Made by a program: the position numbers and the translations under genes. Below are positions 25,101 through 39,905 of a DNA stretch of 64,000 nucleotides, one piece after another; positions within the stretch are counted from its first letter, which is position 1; each line of letters begins with the position of its first letter. The notes beneath the pieces are model-generated. The model saw nothing but the letters and a program-made list of their open reading frames with translations. It made no database searches and had not been told where the DNA came from. Source of the stretch: Prochilodus magdalenae (taxonomy: Eukaryota > Chordata > Actinopteri > Characiformes > Prochilodontidae); assembly GCA_024036415.1 (NCBI GenBank), contig JAMWET010001101.1, positions 334,501 to 398,500 on the forward strand, given 5' to 3'.

Positions 25101-27581
25101 AGACAGTGATGAATAAACAGGTTTTATCTACACTCATTTCTCAGTGTTTTACAACCCAGACTTAATCAACAGGACCATTAACTCTGAATCACACATAACT
25201 ACATTGAGTTGACCTTTTTGTATGAATTATATAGAAATATTTTTTCGCACGCACCTTCGGCCAGTTTGTCTGGGATCTCAGCCTGGTATTTGGAGCCCAC
25301 CCTAATCTCACCCTGGTCAGCAAGCAGGGTCTTCTGGACTGGGTCAAACACCAACGAATAGAAGAAACAGTCCTAGAGAACACAGCCCACACATAATGCC
25401 ATTACTGAGAGGAACAACCACTGCAATATTCCCTGTACAGCATTACACACATGACCAGTGTTGGTCATAATGCTCATGTGATTCACTCAGCGCTCTCTGT
25501 GTTGTGGTTTGCTGTTAATCTAACCAAAATTTCTTACCTCTCGCTCAAGGTAGCTTGTTAAAACATCAGTCTCATTCAGAAGTGTGACGTTGCATTTCCC
25601 CCTGCGGACAAATATTAACATAACAGAAGTTCATCTTAAGATAAAGATAAAGAATTATTTATATAATGTTTATTAGGGGTTTAATGTACATTTTATTTAA
25701 TATTTACACATAATATATGCACCCATATAACCATGTCTTCTTATATGCCCATAATACAACAATGCCTTATTATTTAAGTCATGTTGTATATAAATGATCA
25801 TGTTAAATGTTGGTTAACCAATAAATAAATAAACAAATAAAAAATGTACAGCACCATTATCAAAGTGTTTGATACATTGCTGTTTGTGAGGGCCTGTGAA
25901 GATGTTTTAAACATTATGACGGTGAGAAGGAGACTTGAACTGTTAGCATATGACCTTTGTAAGGACAATTAATTAGCGGACATAGACGTGGTGGGTGCAC
26001 ATGTGCGCATGTTTTTATGAGAGCAGGAATTACCTAATGTGTGTGGCAGGAAGAGACTCAAACTGTCGGGATAGGAACAGTTCTCTGTGTTTAAGCTGGT
26101 GTTTCTGTTGCTCACTGATTGCTGGTTGCTTGGACTCCTCCTCAAAGTCTCCTGCAGAAAGCCACACATGCATAAGTATACGTCACCACAGTTCCACAAA
26201 GCAAAATAATTCATTTTCTACTATCTATTACAACTCCTAATTCCTAAAGTCAGTTATCAGCTACAGGTGTACAAAGTGCAGGCACACTTTAACTAATAAA
26301 AAATTCTCTGGAAAAAGAAAGCAATTACATTTAGTGAAAGCACAATTCTCAATGTATAAGGATGTACTAAAAACAGATCCCCACACATTTCCACAGATGC
26401 AGTCACTGACATTGCAATGTGAAATCCCAGTGTGGCAGAAATGAGCTGGATTGTGCCAGGGGAGCAGCAACTAGAAATAATCTCCTATAATCTTAAGTGT
26501 CCACAGTAGCTTTTAATTACAAGATTTCTCAGCCTCCAAAACTTTAACATGGGGTTTAACTATTTTGTCAAATGCTAAAACCCAGAGCATATCGCCCTGA
26601 ATATTAGAAGATAGATAGATACTTTATTGATCCCAGAGGGAAATTCAGACATCCAGTAGCAGATATACAAAGTACACAGAAGTAACATGAGAAGCACAAG
26701 CTACAGTGATACAGATAAAGACAAAGATAAAATATAAAAGTGTGAAAGTATGAAAATAGAAGACAAAAAATGTAAATAAATTGATAAACAGGTAAATAAA
26801 TAAATTGATAAACAGATTAATAAATAGATAGTATTCAAGTCAATTGCACACAAATCTTATTTTTATAGACTGGACAGTCCATACTGTATTTATTGTTGCT
26901 TTAAAGAACTATTAACACTATTCTTATACATATCCATAGAAATACATGCAAATTATTTTTATTTTTTAATTATTTTAAAACCTTCAGGTCACACATGAAT
27001 TCCTCCAATATAACTTATAATCTGTTACACATATATACCCTACACAGCCTGAAGAAAAAAAAACAAACAAAAAAAAACGGAGGAACATTCCAGCCTTCTA
27101 GCAGAGGGTGCAACTGTAACAAAAAGGGAGGGGGGATAAGCTCCCTTATATCTTAAAACACCCTTGGATGATGATGTCTTTTAGGCATGAAGTTTGTGAA
27201 CATCCTTCAGTATTTCTGATGCCCATGCTCCTCATTTCACAACAAGCATGAAAAATGAATAAAGTCTCATGTTATGTGCGAGAGGCTCTGTGAGGTGAGA
27301 CCTGATGAGACTATCAGAGGATCTGAGAAGACTCCACCCCTGCACTAAGCCAGAGGAAACCCCGCCAGTGAGTGGGCGGGGTCACTCACCACACCCCTCT
27401 TCATTAACCCCTCCTGCCACTCCAGTGTCCCCCCTCGGCCAGCCAGTCCCTGTCAAATTTACTAGGAAACCCTGTGCACAAACCTGAGGTGCCCATCCCC
27501 CACTGAGTAACAACCCCGCCCCCAACACACACGACAAAGTCAGTCTCACAGGCGTGCATACGCGGTCTCTTTCTCTCTCAG

Positions 27582-27617
<36 letters not shown>

Positions 27618-28845
27618 TTTGACAAAGACACCAGCGAGTTAGTATTAACCCTTTCTTTGCCAGGCCCTGGCAGGTCCCATGAAGGCTCTTTTGTTCGGAG
27701 AGCCGAGACTGTGGGCTTAGGGCCAACAGAGGACAAGCTCACATTAGCCCAGACAGAGGAGGGGGAAATTTGGGGGGTCTGGAGGATGGGGAGGAAAAAA
27801 AAATAGAAGGGAGCGGGAAGAAGGTAGCCTCAGTGGGTGGGACAGATCCCAGGTTTGCTGTAACAGCACTATGTTAAACCACCATGCAGGACTGAACCCA
27901 GTGCCCGAAAGAGCAGTAAAGCAATGAACATTAAAAGGTGCAGTAGTGCAAAGTTGTGGAACAACATACCAATGCCCCGATTCCCTTAAACACCCAAAGA
28001 AACTTTGCCCTGCTTTGGGATGGTGGTCTGCTTAATTCATTTAACCTTCAGTAAAAAAAGCATTTGGGTTTTAGGTATAGTTCATTAAGAATGAGAGAAA
28101 ACTGATGGTACATCTACCACTGAGGCACCTCAAAGAACTGCGTATAGACTAAGTGGTTTTATTGCTTTACAGTATTTACATAAATGCCCCCCCAACACCC
28201 CGCCCAATCCAACGTGCAACCTATAATCTTATACATAAGCTATGAACTTGAGCCCTGCTGGAAATTACTCTGTGTAAAGACATTACCATCAGCTCAAGAA
28301 CAAACCAATGAAAACCTAGTTTAGGTTCGTTCAGAGGGTCTTTACACACAGAATACATTTCACTCCTCTGTTTTAGGTTCTAACTTCACTAATTGGTCAA
28401 TTACAAAGAGTCTTGACACAACAAACCAGTGTGTAAGAAATGCACACTGAACGCACTAGCAGCCGATTGGACAATAGCGCATCACACCATTATGCTATTG
28501 ATACAAATTTAAGAATTGTTACTAAGTTGAATTTTACAAACACAGTATTCAAAAATATAAATAAATAAAACTGTCTTTGTTTAAAAACTGGCACTAGTGA
28601 CTTGTTTGTGTATTCTCTTTCATTCCATGTCTATTTTATATACAGCAGTCAAGTAGAGACAGCAGAGTTTAGTTATGGCAGTCAGCATATGCAAGATTAT
28701 TACAAACAATGCACCAATTATACATATACTTGTGAGATTGCACAGCTCCAGCCATTTTCACAATACACAACGAACGTCATGAATTCAAAGTTTTGAGATT
28801 TAATAAATTTGAAAAGACAAAACAGAACCTATAGTGCAATAGTGT

Positions 28846-28898
<53 letters not shown>

Positions 28899-31800
28899 AC
28901 ACTAATAAACATTATAGTAAGATTAATAATCACAAATAGTGATTCATTTAAATGTTTCTTAAACTATCAAATCCAGTTTAAACAGTCTTAATATGCTCAC
29001 TTTGTAATCAAATATGTAACCAGTGTTCTTTTATTACTGGCTAATATTCACTATATTAAGTTTGTCATAGCATAGTTTATCATAACGCTAAATATTACCA
29101 CAGTGCCCACCCATATTTAGAATTCAAGAAAACTGTGTGTATATGTTGACATATGCCACAAAAGCCATAACAGATTGTCAAATCAACCACTGTTAGTGCA
29201 ACTCATGTTTAATTAATACGCTTAATAAACATATTTAGACCGATTTATTCACAGGAACCACAGAAACCAAGAAAGGAACAGAAAGTAGTCAAGGGTCTAA
29301 TCTTAACAACCAATCCATCATATCTGACAATTACGACACGCTTGCCTTTTATAATAGTTCTAGAAATATGAAAAGCAAAGGACCAAATAACCCTTTTTTA
29401 GAAAGTCAGAAATATTGAGAAACTTCTGTTACATCCAATAAGACAAACATCAAACTGCAGTCTTCCGTATTACATGCTAGGCTAATGCCAGCTCATGAGC
29501 TGCAAAGCAAAACTGCAGTGCTGCTTCTTTTCTAGCCACTTTTAGACCTCTGAGGTTGTGTGCCATTTTGTACCCGCAGTGTGTTTCGCACATTTCACCT
29601 CCTGAACGTGTCTGGGTCCTCCGAATTACACACATCCAAAAAAAAGGCACTACACAACTCAAGTAATCAGTTAATACCAGGACCAATACAGATAAGCCTG
29701 TGTATTTTATTTTGAATTTCTACACTTTAGTGTGAGCTTCCAAAAGTAGGCCATCATGCTCAAAATTAGTTACTTTACTGCTCCACATAAACACATAACT
29801 AATATCACATCACAACAACTATAACCCCACAGTATAGCTTTAACACCATTACACAGCAACTTCAGCTACTCAAACGAGAGCTTACTGTGGTCAAAAAAGA
29901 TACTTTACAAATCTCCCTGGTTTGTGCAAGGTTATCCAATACGTTCCAGTCAATTCCAGTAGATAGGAATAGTGGACATGCTTGTTTAGCAATATCCACA
30001 TTTCAATTATACCAAACACTTAGAATAAAACAGAGTGCGATATGGACACTACTTGTACCTCCAGCAGACAGAAACAGTGTTAATAGCTAATCATAAAAGT
30101 CATGACTAATGTCCTGTAGATAATATGCTGTATTACTGAACTATCAATACTTTATTCTTATTATTTAACATTATTCTTGAGCAACAATCAAAAACAACAC
30201 TCTGTTGGTATATTCTATTGCAGTTTCTGCCTGACAGAAAAAGGTTGCAGTACTCACTGGCATTGCTGTCTGCAAGAGTGTTGAGATTGCCAGATATATC
30301 TCTTCTCCTGAAGAGACACACCACCTTAGCTTCTACATTTCCATTGGCCGTCTGCAAAAGTCAATCGACAGGTAAGTTGAACTATACAAAGGAAATACTA
30401 TTACACCAAAGGCAACATTTTAAAAGCTTAAACAATATTTAATTCGTTTCTAGACCAATCATCTATCACAAAGAGCCATAATCAGTATGTTAACAGTTAA
30501 GAGAATGTTTGATAATGAAACAGCAATTCCAACAACATACAGTTATATGTAATAACTCTCCTGGGTTCTCTTTCAGGGACGTGCTAACCACTCCACCAAC
30601 AAAATAAACGAAATGTTATTTCAGTGGCCGTTTAAACATGTCCACTTTACTAAAAAAAAAATTAATAAAAATATTTTGAATGAGTAACCAATCAAAACAT
30701 GCATATGTTAATAAGCTAGTTCAGGCTTTGCTAATTAATACCTGATGGCACTCTTAGTCTTCGGTTCCACCATCACACTACTCTAATGAACAGGCAAAAT
30801 GGTTTACAGTGGAGATTTTGGAAAGTAGGAACCACTGGCACGCATTCTCACGCACACTTCATCTGCCGTCGTATGCGGTTCTCCAAAGAAGTATGAGAGG
30901 GTTACATAAATGCATTTTAATCCCTGCTCTGAGAGGCAGTCTAATGTCATTCTCTACGTTATATAAGAGCCTCCAAAGGCAGGATCCTCGACTACAAACA
31001 CACTGCAAGCTCTCTAACGGCGATATGCTTAACATGAACTTGTGAAGATTAAGTTGGTTAGATCAAACACGTTTAAGAGTGTGAAGGGAGTGCTGATTAC
31101 AAAAAGAGGTTCAGAAATTAAAAATTCCAATTTAACATTCAGAACCACCAGATAACAACAAAGCCAAACCGTAATATAGTGAAGTAGCCTAGCTAGGTTC
31201 AATATGCATATTTTATGGTTCAATCAAACCCACCTTGTTAAGTTCTTCTATTCTCCGGATCAGGTAGGGGTTGCTGGATGAGTTTTCGAAGTACACATAA
31301 TCTGTAAATAGAGGTAAAAAAAAAATGGAGGGGTGGGGTAGAGAAGGGAAGTTAGTTCATGAAGACATCTTAACCACAAACATTACAGCACAGTCTGTTC
31401 TAAAAGTTATGTTCACAATGCTGTAAATATCCCACATGACCCTTCACCTTCACAAACACAACACTATTGTAAAAAGGTTTTCCTTTTACAGGTCAATTTA
31501 ACATTTAATGACGAATGGTAGTCACATCAGTCACATGATCAAACACCATTTTTTCTGCTAGATTCTCAAATAGTTTGAACATCTCTCCTGAGCTGTAACC
31601 GCTAAAGTGTTGTGGTGACGTTTGATACTTTTCATCTCCACAATCTCATCTATTTGCCCATTCAATTACTGTGTTTAAACAGCAGGGCCACATCTTATTC
31701 AGACAACATACACATCCTAATATGACAATTATTACATAACGGGCTGACCATCTCGAAAATTGTCCATAGCTTCTAAAACAGGACACAATGAACAAAAAGG

Positions 31801-34800
31801 AAGCAATTACACTGACAATCTCAAGCATTTCTATGGCAATTCATGCTTTCAATTCATTGATTATGAATTCTACTTCATAATCAGGATAGGCCTACTAATA
31901 AAAACACTGTTGATGTTATAAAGCGTAAAGAAACACAGAATACAGTATTTTTACCCCATTTCTGATCTGCCATGCATTACAAAAGAAACACATCAAAATG
32001 GTCTATAGTTCAGTATTGATCACTGACAAGTAGCATAAATGATCAATACATAACACATGGAAAACGCCTAAGACTAAATGCCACATCTTCAGTGCAGATT
32101 TAATTTCCAAAGTTCTGATTGATATTACATTTTTCAATACGTATTTAGAGGTGGATGATATGGAAAACTTTATAATACTTTAAGACACACTCACGATACA
32201 TGTCATAATATATCAAAAAATACAAATGTATGACAAAAACCTGGCCTAACCTAGTGCACTGAATCCAGTTAAGGACTAATTTTGCTCTCTTTAAAAGTAA
32301 ACATGCACTGTTTTATGATAAATTTATTACAATTTTGCTGTTCATCTCCAAGTTTTGAAATTGCTGAACTTTTAATATGAATGGATCTGAGAAAAGGCGA
32401 ACATTTAACAGAAACAATCACTGGAAATTACTGTTATTTTTTATTTATACTGTATCTCTGGACAAATGTTTTCTAATTACAAAGTCAACAAGCTAGAAAA
32501 AAGTAAATATTACAGATGCCTAACAGAACATTACAAGATAATGGGAAGTGTGTGTGTTTCTCTTTCAAATGATGTTGTTCAGTATAAGTTAATCTTCAGG
32601 ACAAACATGTAAATGGTAATATAAGGCTGAATAAGCATGGCATAAGGGTGACAAGCGGCTATCCTAATCAATAATGAGAGAAACTATGATCACAGTCATA
32701 AACAAAACACATGAACAACCTTCTGCTGTTTCACAGCCAGTTAATACAGAGAGGAATTCTGATAATGATCTTGGTTGTCAAACAGCTTTCTTGTTTTCGT
32801 TCAGCCATGTTGTTAGCCCCTTCCCACAGGGACAAATTAAAATGGAGGTCTCTTCAGGTTCATGTGTTTTATCACAGTGAGTGGCAGTGAGAAAAGACAG
32901 GGCTGCAGATCAATACTTCCCCCTCAAAGAGAACATGCACTAGCTGTAGAGAATATGGCCTCACAGAACTGCAGATTTTGTAAGGCTGATACCAGTTTCA
33001 AGGGAATAATAATAAAATAAATCAAAATAATCTGATTAATCTAATACAGTATTTGTATTTTGTGTTGCAGTGGTTTTATTTCAACAGTGCTTTGGTGATC
33101 TGTATGATTGCCTGTTCTTCATAGTCACCCTTTCTAAAGTCAACCAGCAAAAACTCCAAAAATAAATAAATAAATAAATAAAAAATAAAGTCATAAATAA
33201 TGCAATACATTAACCCTGGGAAAAACTACCCAGAATTCTCTGTGTGCTGATTCCGGTCTGTTTATTACTCTTATATCAGCTCTGCTTCTTATTTTCTATC
33301 AGATAAAGGAGTTTTGAACTCCAGTTATGAAGGACTGGTGTCCAGCACAATAAGGAATCAAACACTGAGGCTACGATGACTACAGAGGAGCAGGGTCTTT
33401 CCTTTATGTGCCTGTTTCACTATATACTGTATCTACAGCAGGATGAAAGTTGTATTGCACCCGTAGTGGAAAAGTGCTTGGTTTTTATAACCCTTGATAT
33501 CTGAACAAAGCATGAATGGAGATTATGAATTGCTTGTCTAATGTACCTTGTAGAAACCGTAAAACAGTTCTATATGGCTGACATGCTGACATGTTGCTGC
33601 TCAATCATGTATAACCTGACCAGCAGGTTAGTTTAAAAAAAAAAAAAAGTCATACCTATATTCATATGATATTGTGCAGTATATGCCAAAGATAAATATT
33701 AATATGCTGTAATTTATGCTGAATCCGTTTCACAGCTCTTGGTAGATGTCTTAATGATCTAAAGCGGATTCTCACTTTCTAACAGCCCTGTACAATAACG
33801 ATATACAGTGAGCATGATTACGAGGTTCTTTTTCCCGCAAAATTATCTTCGTAATGTTTATTTACACACATATTTCTTCTAATATAAACAGATATTTTAA
33901 AAGTGTAAATGTTTTATATAATGCAATATCATAATATTGTAGAGCATAATAAAAAGGTTAGGCAGTGATACATTACTAACACTTGTCTAAACCCTTATGA
34001 CAATTAGGATTCATCAACAATGGCTGATATTCTCCAAGGGATATACCCATCGGGCTCTAGTACAGCACACGGTGCATTTCTAGTTTATACTGCAGTAAAA
34101 ACTAGTACAGAAACGTCATTACTTTAATATGATTTGGGACCAGAAAGTACCTTTAAGTTAGTTTGACAGCGCTATTGGACTGTGTTAGAACAGCGGCCCT
34201 TCAGAGTTAATTCATGCAGCATCTACTCACTTCTCTCTTCGATGCCAGAGCACATATCTGCTTCCAGCTGCACAATTATCCACGTTCTACTTCAAGAAGG
34301 CTTAAACTTAAACCCTGCAGGACTGGTGCCATCACTCGTCACTGTTGCCTGTGGAGTGTGTATATACACTGCAATAGTCAAGACTAAGAATCAAATGGAG
34401 TCAGTCCATCTATCCAGGCTCTTTAGAAAACTCACCTAAATTAAAAACAAAGACCAGGAAAACCCTCCAACTTGTTCATTAGGTAACATTCCCCCCACCC
34501 CACAAGATCATTTACAAATCTCCAGGAATTATTTCCTGGTTGGTGGTTGCATAACTAGTCCTCATCATAAAACAGGGAAACAGGAAGTAATCAATAGTCT
34601 CTCCAGCCACTCTAGAGCTCTGGACTTGCACACAAAAGGTTTTTGTGTTGGATTACTAAGAGGTTTAGGAAGCAAACCAAGTGTCATGTTTGATGAGGGG
34701 TCGGAAGGGGTCTTCTACACAAGGTGTTTTCTTGTTTGTAGATGATGTTGCAACATGGTATTTGTCACAGAGGTAGGCCGTTTCTGGTCCTCATCATAGG

Positions 34801-37800
34801 CTGAGCCCAGCCTAGATAAAAAAGTGGTGCTGCACCTGCCACCTCAGTCATGTTCTTAACAACACACTCACATTCAGGCAGAAGCAAAGCATGACATTTC
34901 ATGCATCCTTGCAAATTCAACCTAAACTGCTGCATCTAACTGAACTGGTGGCCTGTAAAATGTCTCTGTCTTCCTGTGATGAAACGTAACGACAGTCGAA
35001 ATAGAGATGTAGCAACTTGAGTACTCAAGTATCTGTTAACCTCCAGTCAAAATAATGCAGATCAGGGCCATGTGCCATCAAGAAATGACTTATTCGCTCT
35101 TATAATAAAGCCAGGAATGTGCAGAAATATAAAAGCAGCAGGTAATTCTGCCCACATCATGCAGCTCTAGTGTATATAGTGTATACCCCACTAGGAGCAG
35201 CTCTGTTATTCAAAGACTCCAACTGCAAATTTAATCACGTTAAGTGTGTCACTTTGACTACACTAATACAGATTAATCCAACTACCATTAAAGAACTAAC
35301 ACCAGACACAGCCTAAAGATGACCAACTGGCCTCAGCTGACAGTCGCTTCACATTTTCCATATAAATCTGTGCAAGTACACACCATATGAACGCCCTATG
35401 TTCGTGTGAAGCAATAATTCAACAGCATCAATTTTTGTAATCAAATAAAGCTGTAAAGATCTCCACATCACCATGACAGTCAAGAGCCTACAACAGCGAA
35501 AGGCATGTCACCACTATTGTACCCTATAGTTCCATTTTTGCCTCCAATGAAGCCAAGCATTCAGGAGCTCAGAACACTCTGTCTGAGCTGCACCACTGAA
35601 ACTTAGAGGGTTTATTAAATAACTGGTTATCCCGTGCTTCATCCCAGCACATTATCAGTCTGAGCACCTCCACAGCTGTTAATCATATCGTCGCTGTCCA
35701 AAGAAAAACAGGTATCTCCAAAATGGCAACTTTACAGCAGAGGCCAAAAACCTCATTTAATTTGAATAGAGGTCAATGGAACCGGACGTCCTTCCAAGTG
35801 GTTTTGGGCCATTACTGTTGGTTCATTCTTCAGGAAATCTCTACACAGTGTAAACAGCCACTCATGTGATCAAATGAGGCATAAAAGTAAAAATCAACAA
35901 AAATGGAGATACATGTTTTTCATTGGACAGCGACGATATTCTAAACCATTTCTCATTGGAAAATGGGGCATTCTGACGCTACTGGTTAAAAATTCAGACT
36001 TCTGAATAGTTAACATGCCTAAAAAACACCACCCTGGTGAAAATCTTTATTAAATCATGTAAAAACCTCAAGTGTTTTGCTTGCTGTTCCGCAGGTTTGC
36101 TCCTCTTCTTGGGCTCAGAAGCACCGGGCAGTTTTAATACTCCTCAGTTAACTGACCACGTGATTGCAAACAACTACATAGGGAAGATAACTGTGATAAG
36201 CGTGGGGGGAAATTACCTGCAACTTATAAAAACATTTTCCAGGACCACATATGAAATGCTATAATTCATAAGGAAACTTCATGGAACGTTCACTCAGGGA
36301 AAAGCTTCTCACTGCCTGTTATTTTCATTGTTTTGCATACAAACTTTTTCAACATCTTGATGATAAGCCTATTTATAAATAAATAAATAAATAACTAAAT
36401 AAAAAAAAAGTCATTACAGCCAAGCAGAATGGCATCATGGTTGCCGTCCAGCTCAAGATGACATCATGTCATAGTATTCCAACAACAGATGCTTTCAGAT
36501 ATTTTACCAGAGCAATCAGGGTTTGAAAAGAATGACCGCTACTACTGCTGGGTATCTAAAGTTGACTGCCAAACCACAATGACTAAACTACCAGACCTAC
36601 TGAGCACCACAACACTGTATTGCTGTGGAAAACTATGGCAGCATCAGCTTGTGCTGATATACATATAGGTACAGTGATTGCTGTATCGATGTCCATTATA
36701 GCACTGTTACATAACGCCTGGATGTGTGCGTTAAACAAACAGGCAATACAGCTATAGCTTCAAGTACAATCTAATAACCAGTGATGGATTGTTTATTGTA
36801 ATTACTAGAACCATTTTTACTCCTCCCTCTGGTCCCTTCTGCATGTCTTGGCATGCATGACATTTGTTAGTCGTGTACTTAAATTAGTTTCACTTTCACA
36901 GATGTTTACTTTGCAGCTGTACGGAGTTATTAGCTGTGATTAGCACTTTAACATTAGCATTTTGGTTACACTGCTGGCGAAGTGGATTTGTGTTGTAGTG
37001 CTGGTAAATACTAAACGGATGTTGTTACTGTGGCATGTGTTCGTGAACCTTAGTTGCTCACCAAGGTAGTTTTGCATCCATTGCCTCACACATGCATGGA
37101 TGCCCAACTATTCATCCCTACTCACAACACTCAGCCCTACGAAACCATCAAAAAACCAAAAGCCCATCTTGACCATAACCAACGTTAGTCAAAAATTCTT
37201 TTACTGAAAGTTGAAAAAAATCTTCATCATAGTGCAAAAACATAAACCTGGCCACAGGGGACATCTAGATTGGCTCTCAACAACATGCAAAGCAAGAAGA
37301 GATAAGTACAAACGTGCTGTGGCTAAAGAGGGCCAAAGTCCAACCTTCCTCTTCAAAACTAGATGTAAACTGAACCTTTAACTGGTAACTGACAAATCTC
37401 ATAAAAAAACTTTAATATAGGCACAAAACTTATCCAGCTGCTTTTTCAACACAGTATTCAATTTGTAGCTCATTCATACCTCAATACAAAAACAAACATA
37501 CAACTCAAATAAATAAATAAACCTCAAAAGTTGGAAACTGAACAACTTCATAAGGCCAACAGTTCAGGGAAATACAGATCTTGTCGTTTAACATGAATGT
37601 AACAGATCATGTTACATGTAGCTTCTTTAATGTGAGTGTGTTGCAAAGGACGCATTTAAACAGTGAAGGCAGAAATAGCATGACTTCCTCTAATGTGTCT
37701 TTTACGCCCAACTAAGACAACTACACATTCATACTGATCCAAGAAAGAGTGAGAACATGCTTTGCAGCGTTGTACTGATTAGTCTTTATCAGCTCATCTA

Positions 37801-39870
37801 AAGCGGCAGCTTCTGTAACTCTCAGACATGAACTTTACTGAAAACTCTGACACCTCAATAATAAAACATATTTTCAAACTTTAACATCCGGTGCCATCAT
37901 CTAAAAGCTACTAATGCTAATTTTACCACTTTTTGTTGTTTTGTCCTTTCCTGGAGTTAACATTCATTAACTTCTAAAGACACTTTAATAGAAAAATTAC
38001 CCACAATATGCATCCCTAGTATTTAACAGTGAACAGACAATATGCCCAGGATGCGGGCAGCAGTCCTGACTTCCAGCAGGCTTCCACCATCTGGAGGTGT
38101 GAACCACATTCACAGCCAGGAGGCCATGATCAAGGAAGAGAGGGAACAGGACTCAGAGCGGAAGGTCAGTCTCTACCTCACCAACGCTTTATAATCCATA
38201 CCATATGAAATACGAGTTTTTATTACTGACGCAGTGTTCTTTTAGGTCAAAGGTAGATCTGCGTATAATCCAAACTGATAAAATACCTACAGGTGGGCTC
38301 GATAGTTACTCTCTCAATAGTTAAACACAATGCATCATGCTATACGACACACAGAAACGATGCACTAGCAGTACCACAATAAAAACCCTCCATTAAAAGC
38401 AGTAATAATTGTTTTTATTCAATATTTTGATCGGCTATAAAACTAATTAAACAGGATTCACTGTGATCTCTCTATAATTAAATATGCAGATGAGCAGTGT
38501 TCAACCACTGATGTTATCCACAACAGATTAGGACAAGAATTTTGTGCATGATAATCAAAACTTAATCATGATGATCAAATATCATTACTGAACAATCATT
38601 TTCTCAATACCTTCTTTTAAGTACAAGGTACACTAACTCAACCTGTTTGTATTCATTAAACAGACTACTGACATTACTACCGTACTCAGACAGATTATAC
38701 TGCCAAACTCACTGACGGTAAGACACTTGGATATTGAAACTAGAACCATAAACATACTCCATTTCGATAAGCAGCTCTGGTCAGAGTGGCAGAGGGGGTG
38801 GGGGGTAGATCTATTTTAAAAAAGCTCAGAAAGTGTTCGATGAACAAGAGGAAATAAAGAGAACGGGATCTGAGTAAACACTGACTGGTTTTGAGACTGA
38901 GATGTTGAGGCACACTTCAGTGGGAACAGTCACTTAACATGAGTGAGCAGCCTGTTGGTTCATTCAGTCGAGTGCAGTCCACAGAAAAGTAAAAAACACA
39001 GAGACTATAACACATCCATTCATTAAAACACGGCTCATGACGTTACACAGACCTACCAACACCGTATATAATTACAAGCTCTTACTTTAGATGGCATCAA
39101 AGAGTGCAGCGATCTTACAAACCCCTACCCTCACACTTCGCTCCGACATCGTCCTCAGATACCTAGTTCTAACCAAAACAGAACTTTGGTTTTTTTTTTT
39201 TGTTTTGTTTTTTTAGGTAAGATGGCAATGCGAGACCCTCTGAAGAGATAGAAGGATGTAATGCCAATAGAGTTTAAAAGGAGGCCCACTACGCTTTACT
39301 AGCTTAGCTTTTCCTTACGGGTGCTATGTAGCTTTTTTGTGCATGTACACGATCTGCAAAGTCGTAAAGATCACGGCACATGTCAAAGGGAAACTCTGTC
39401 CTACAGAATCTACATGTTTTAGCTGCCCAAAATGCCTTTTTGATATCCCAGCCCTTTTTCTGAAATCATCTTAACACAATCATTACTGCCCACATTGCAA
39501 GCTTGGCCCCCACACAACACACAGAGCTAAACCCGTAAAATCTGCTCCAGTCTAGCTTGTAAAGGTGGATCAAAAAGGTGGTCGCCGTTCTGGTGGTTGT
39601 AATTAATCAGAACTGAGAGAGCGAACTGACCAATCACAGCGCACTGGGCTCATTGGGAGGCGGGGCTTAAAGACTCAGGAGCTCTAACAGAGTGCATGCA
39701 GATGTACAGTATGATAAAGGTGTTGTGCTTTGGGGGGAAACTGAACGATGTAAATCTATTTTAGTAGATTACAAAATAGGAATCATGATCACTGAAAATG
39801 AGCATAATGGCTCCCCTTTAAATCTTAACATAATGTTTCCATTACAGTGACCTACAGAAAGAAAGACTGA

Positions 39871-39905
<35 letters not shown>

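Larger units (their letters stand above)
26152..30257 (-). other. MTA2 intron 3 (4.1 kb)
   Basis: It holds the GATA-linked dispersed repeat at about 26611-26760, a mixed CT/CA microsatellite at 27576-27617 and a long CA microsatellite at 28848-28897. No exon is recognised. Confidence 0.6.

Noticed and set aside
27305..27726. Open frames around 27.3-27.7 kb as a gene
   Set aside because: Low-complexity Pro- and Arg/Glu-rich translations across a CT/CA microsatellite inside an MTA2 intron.
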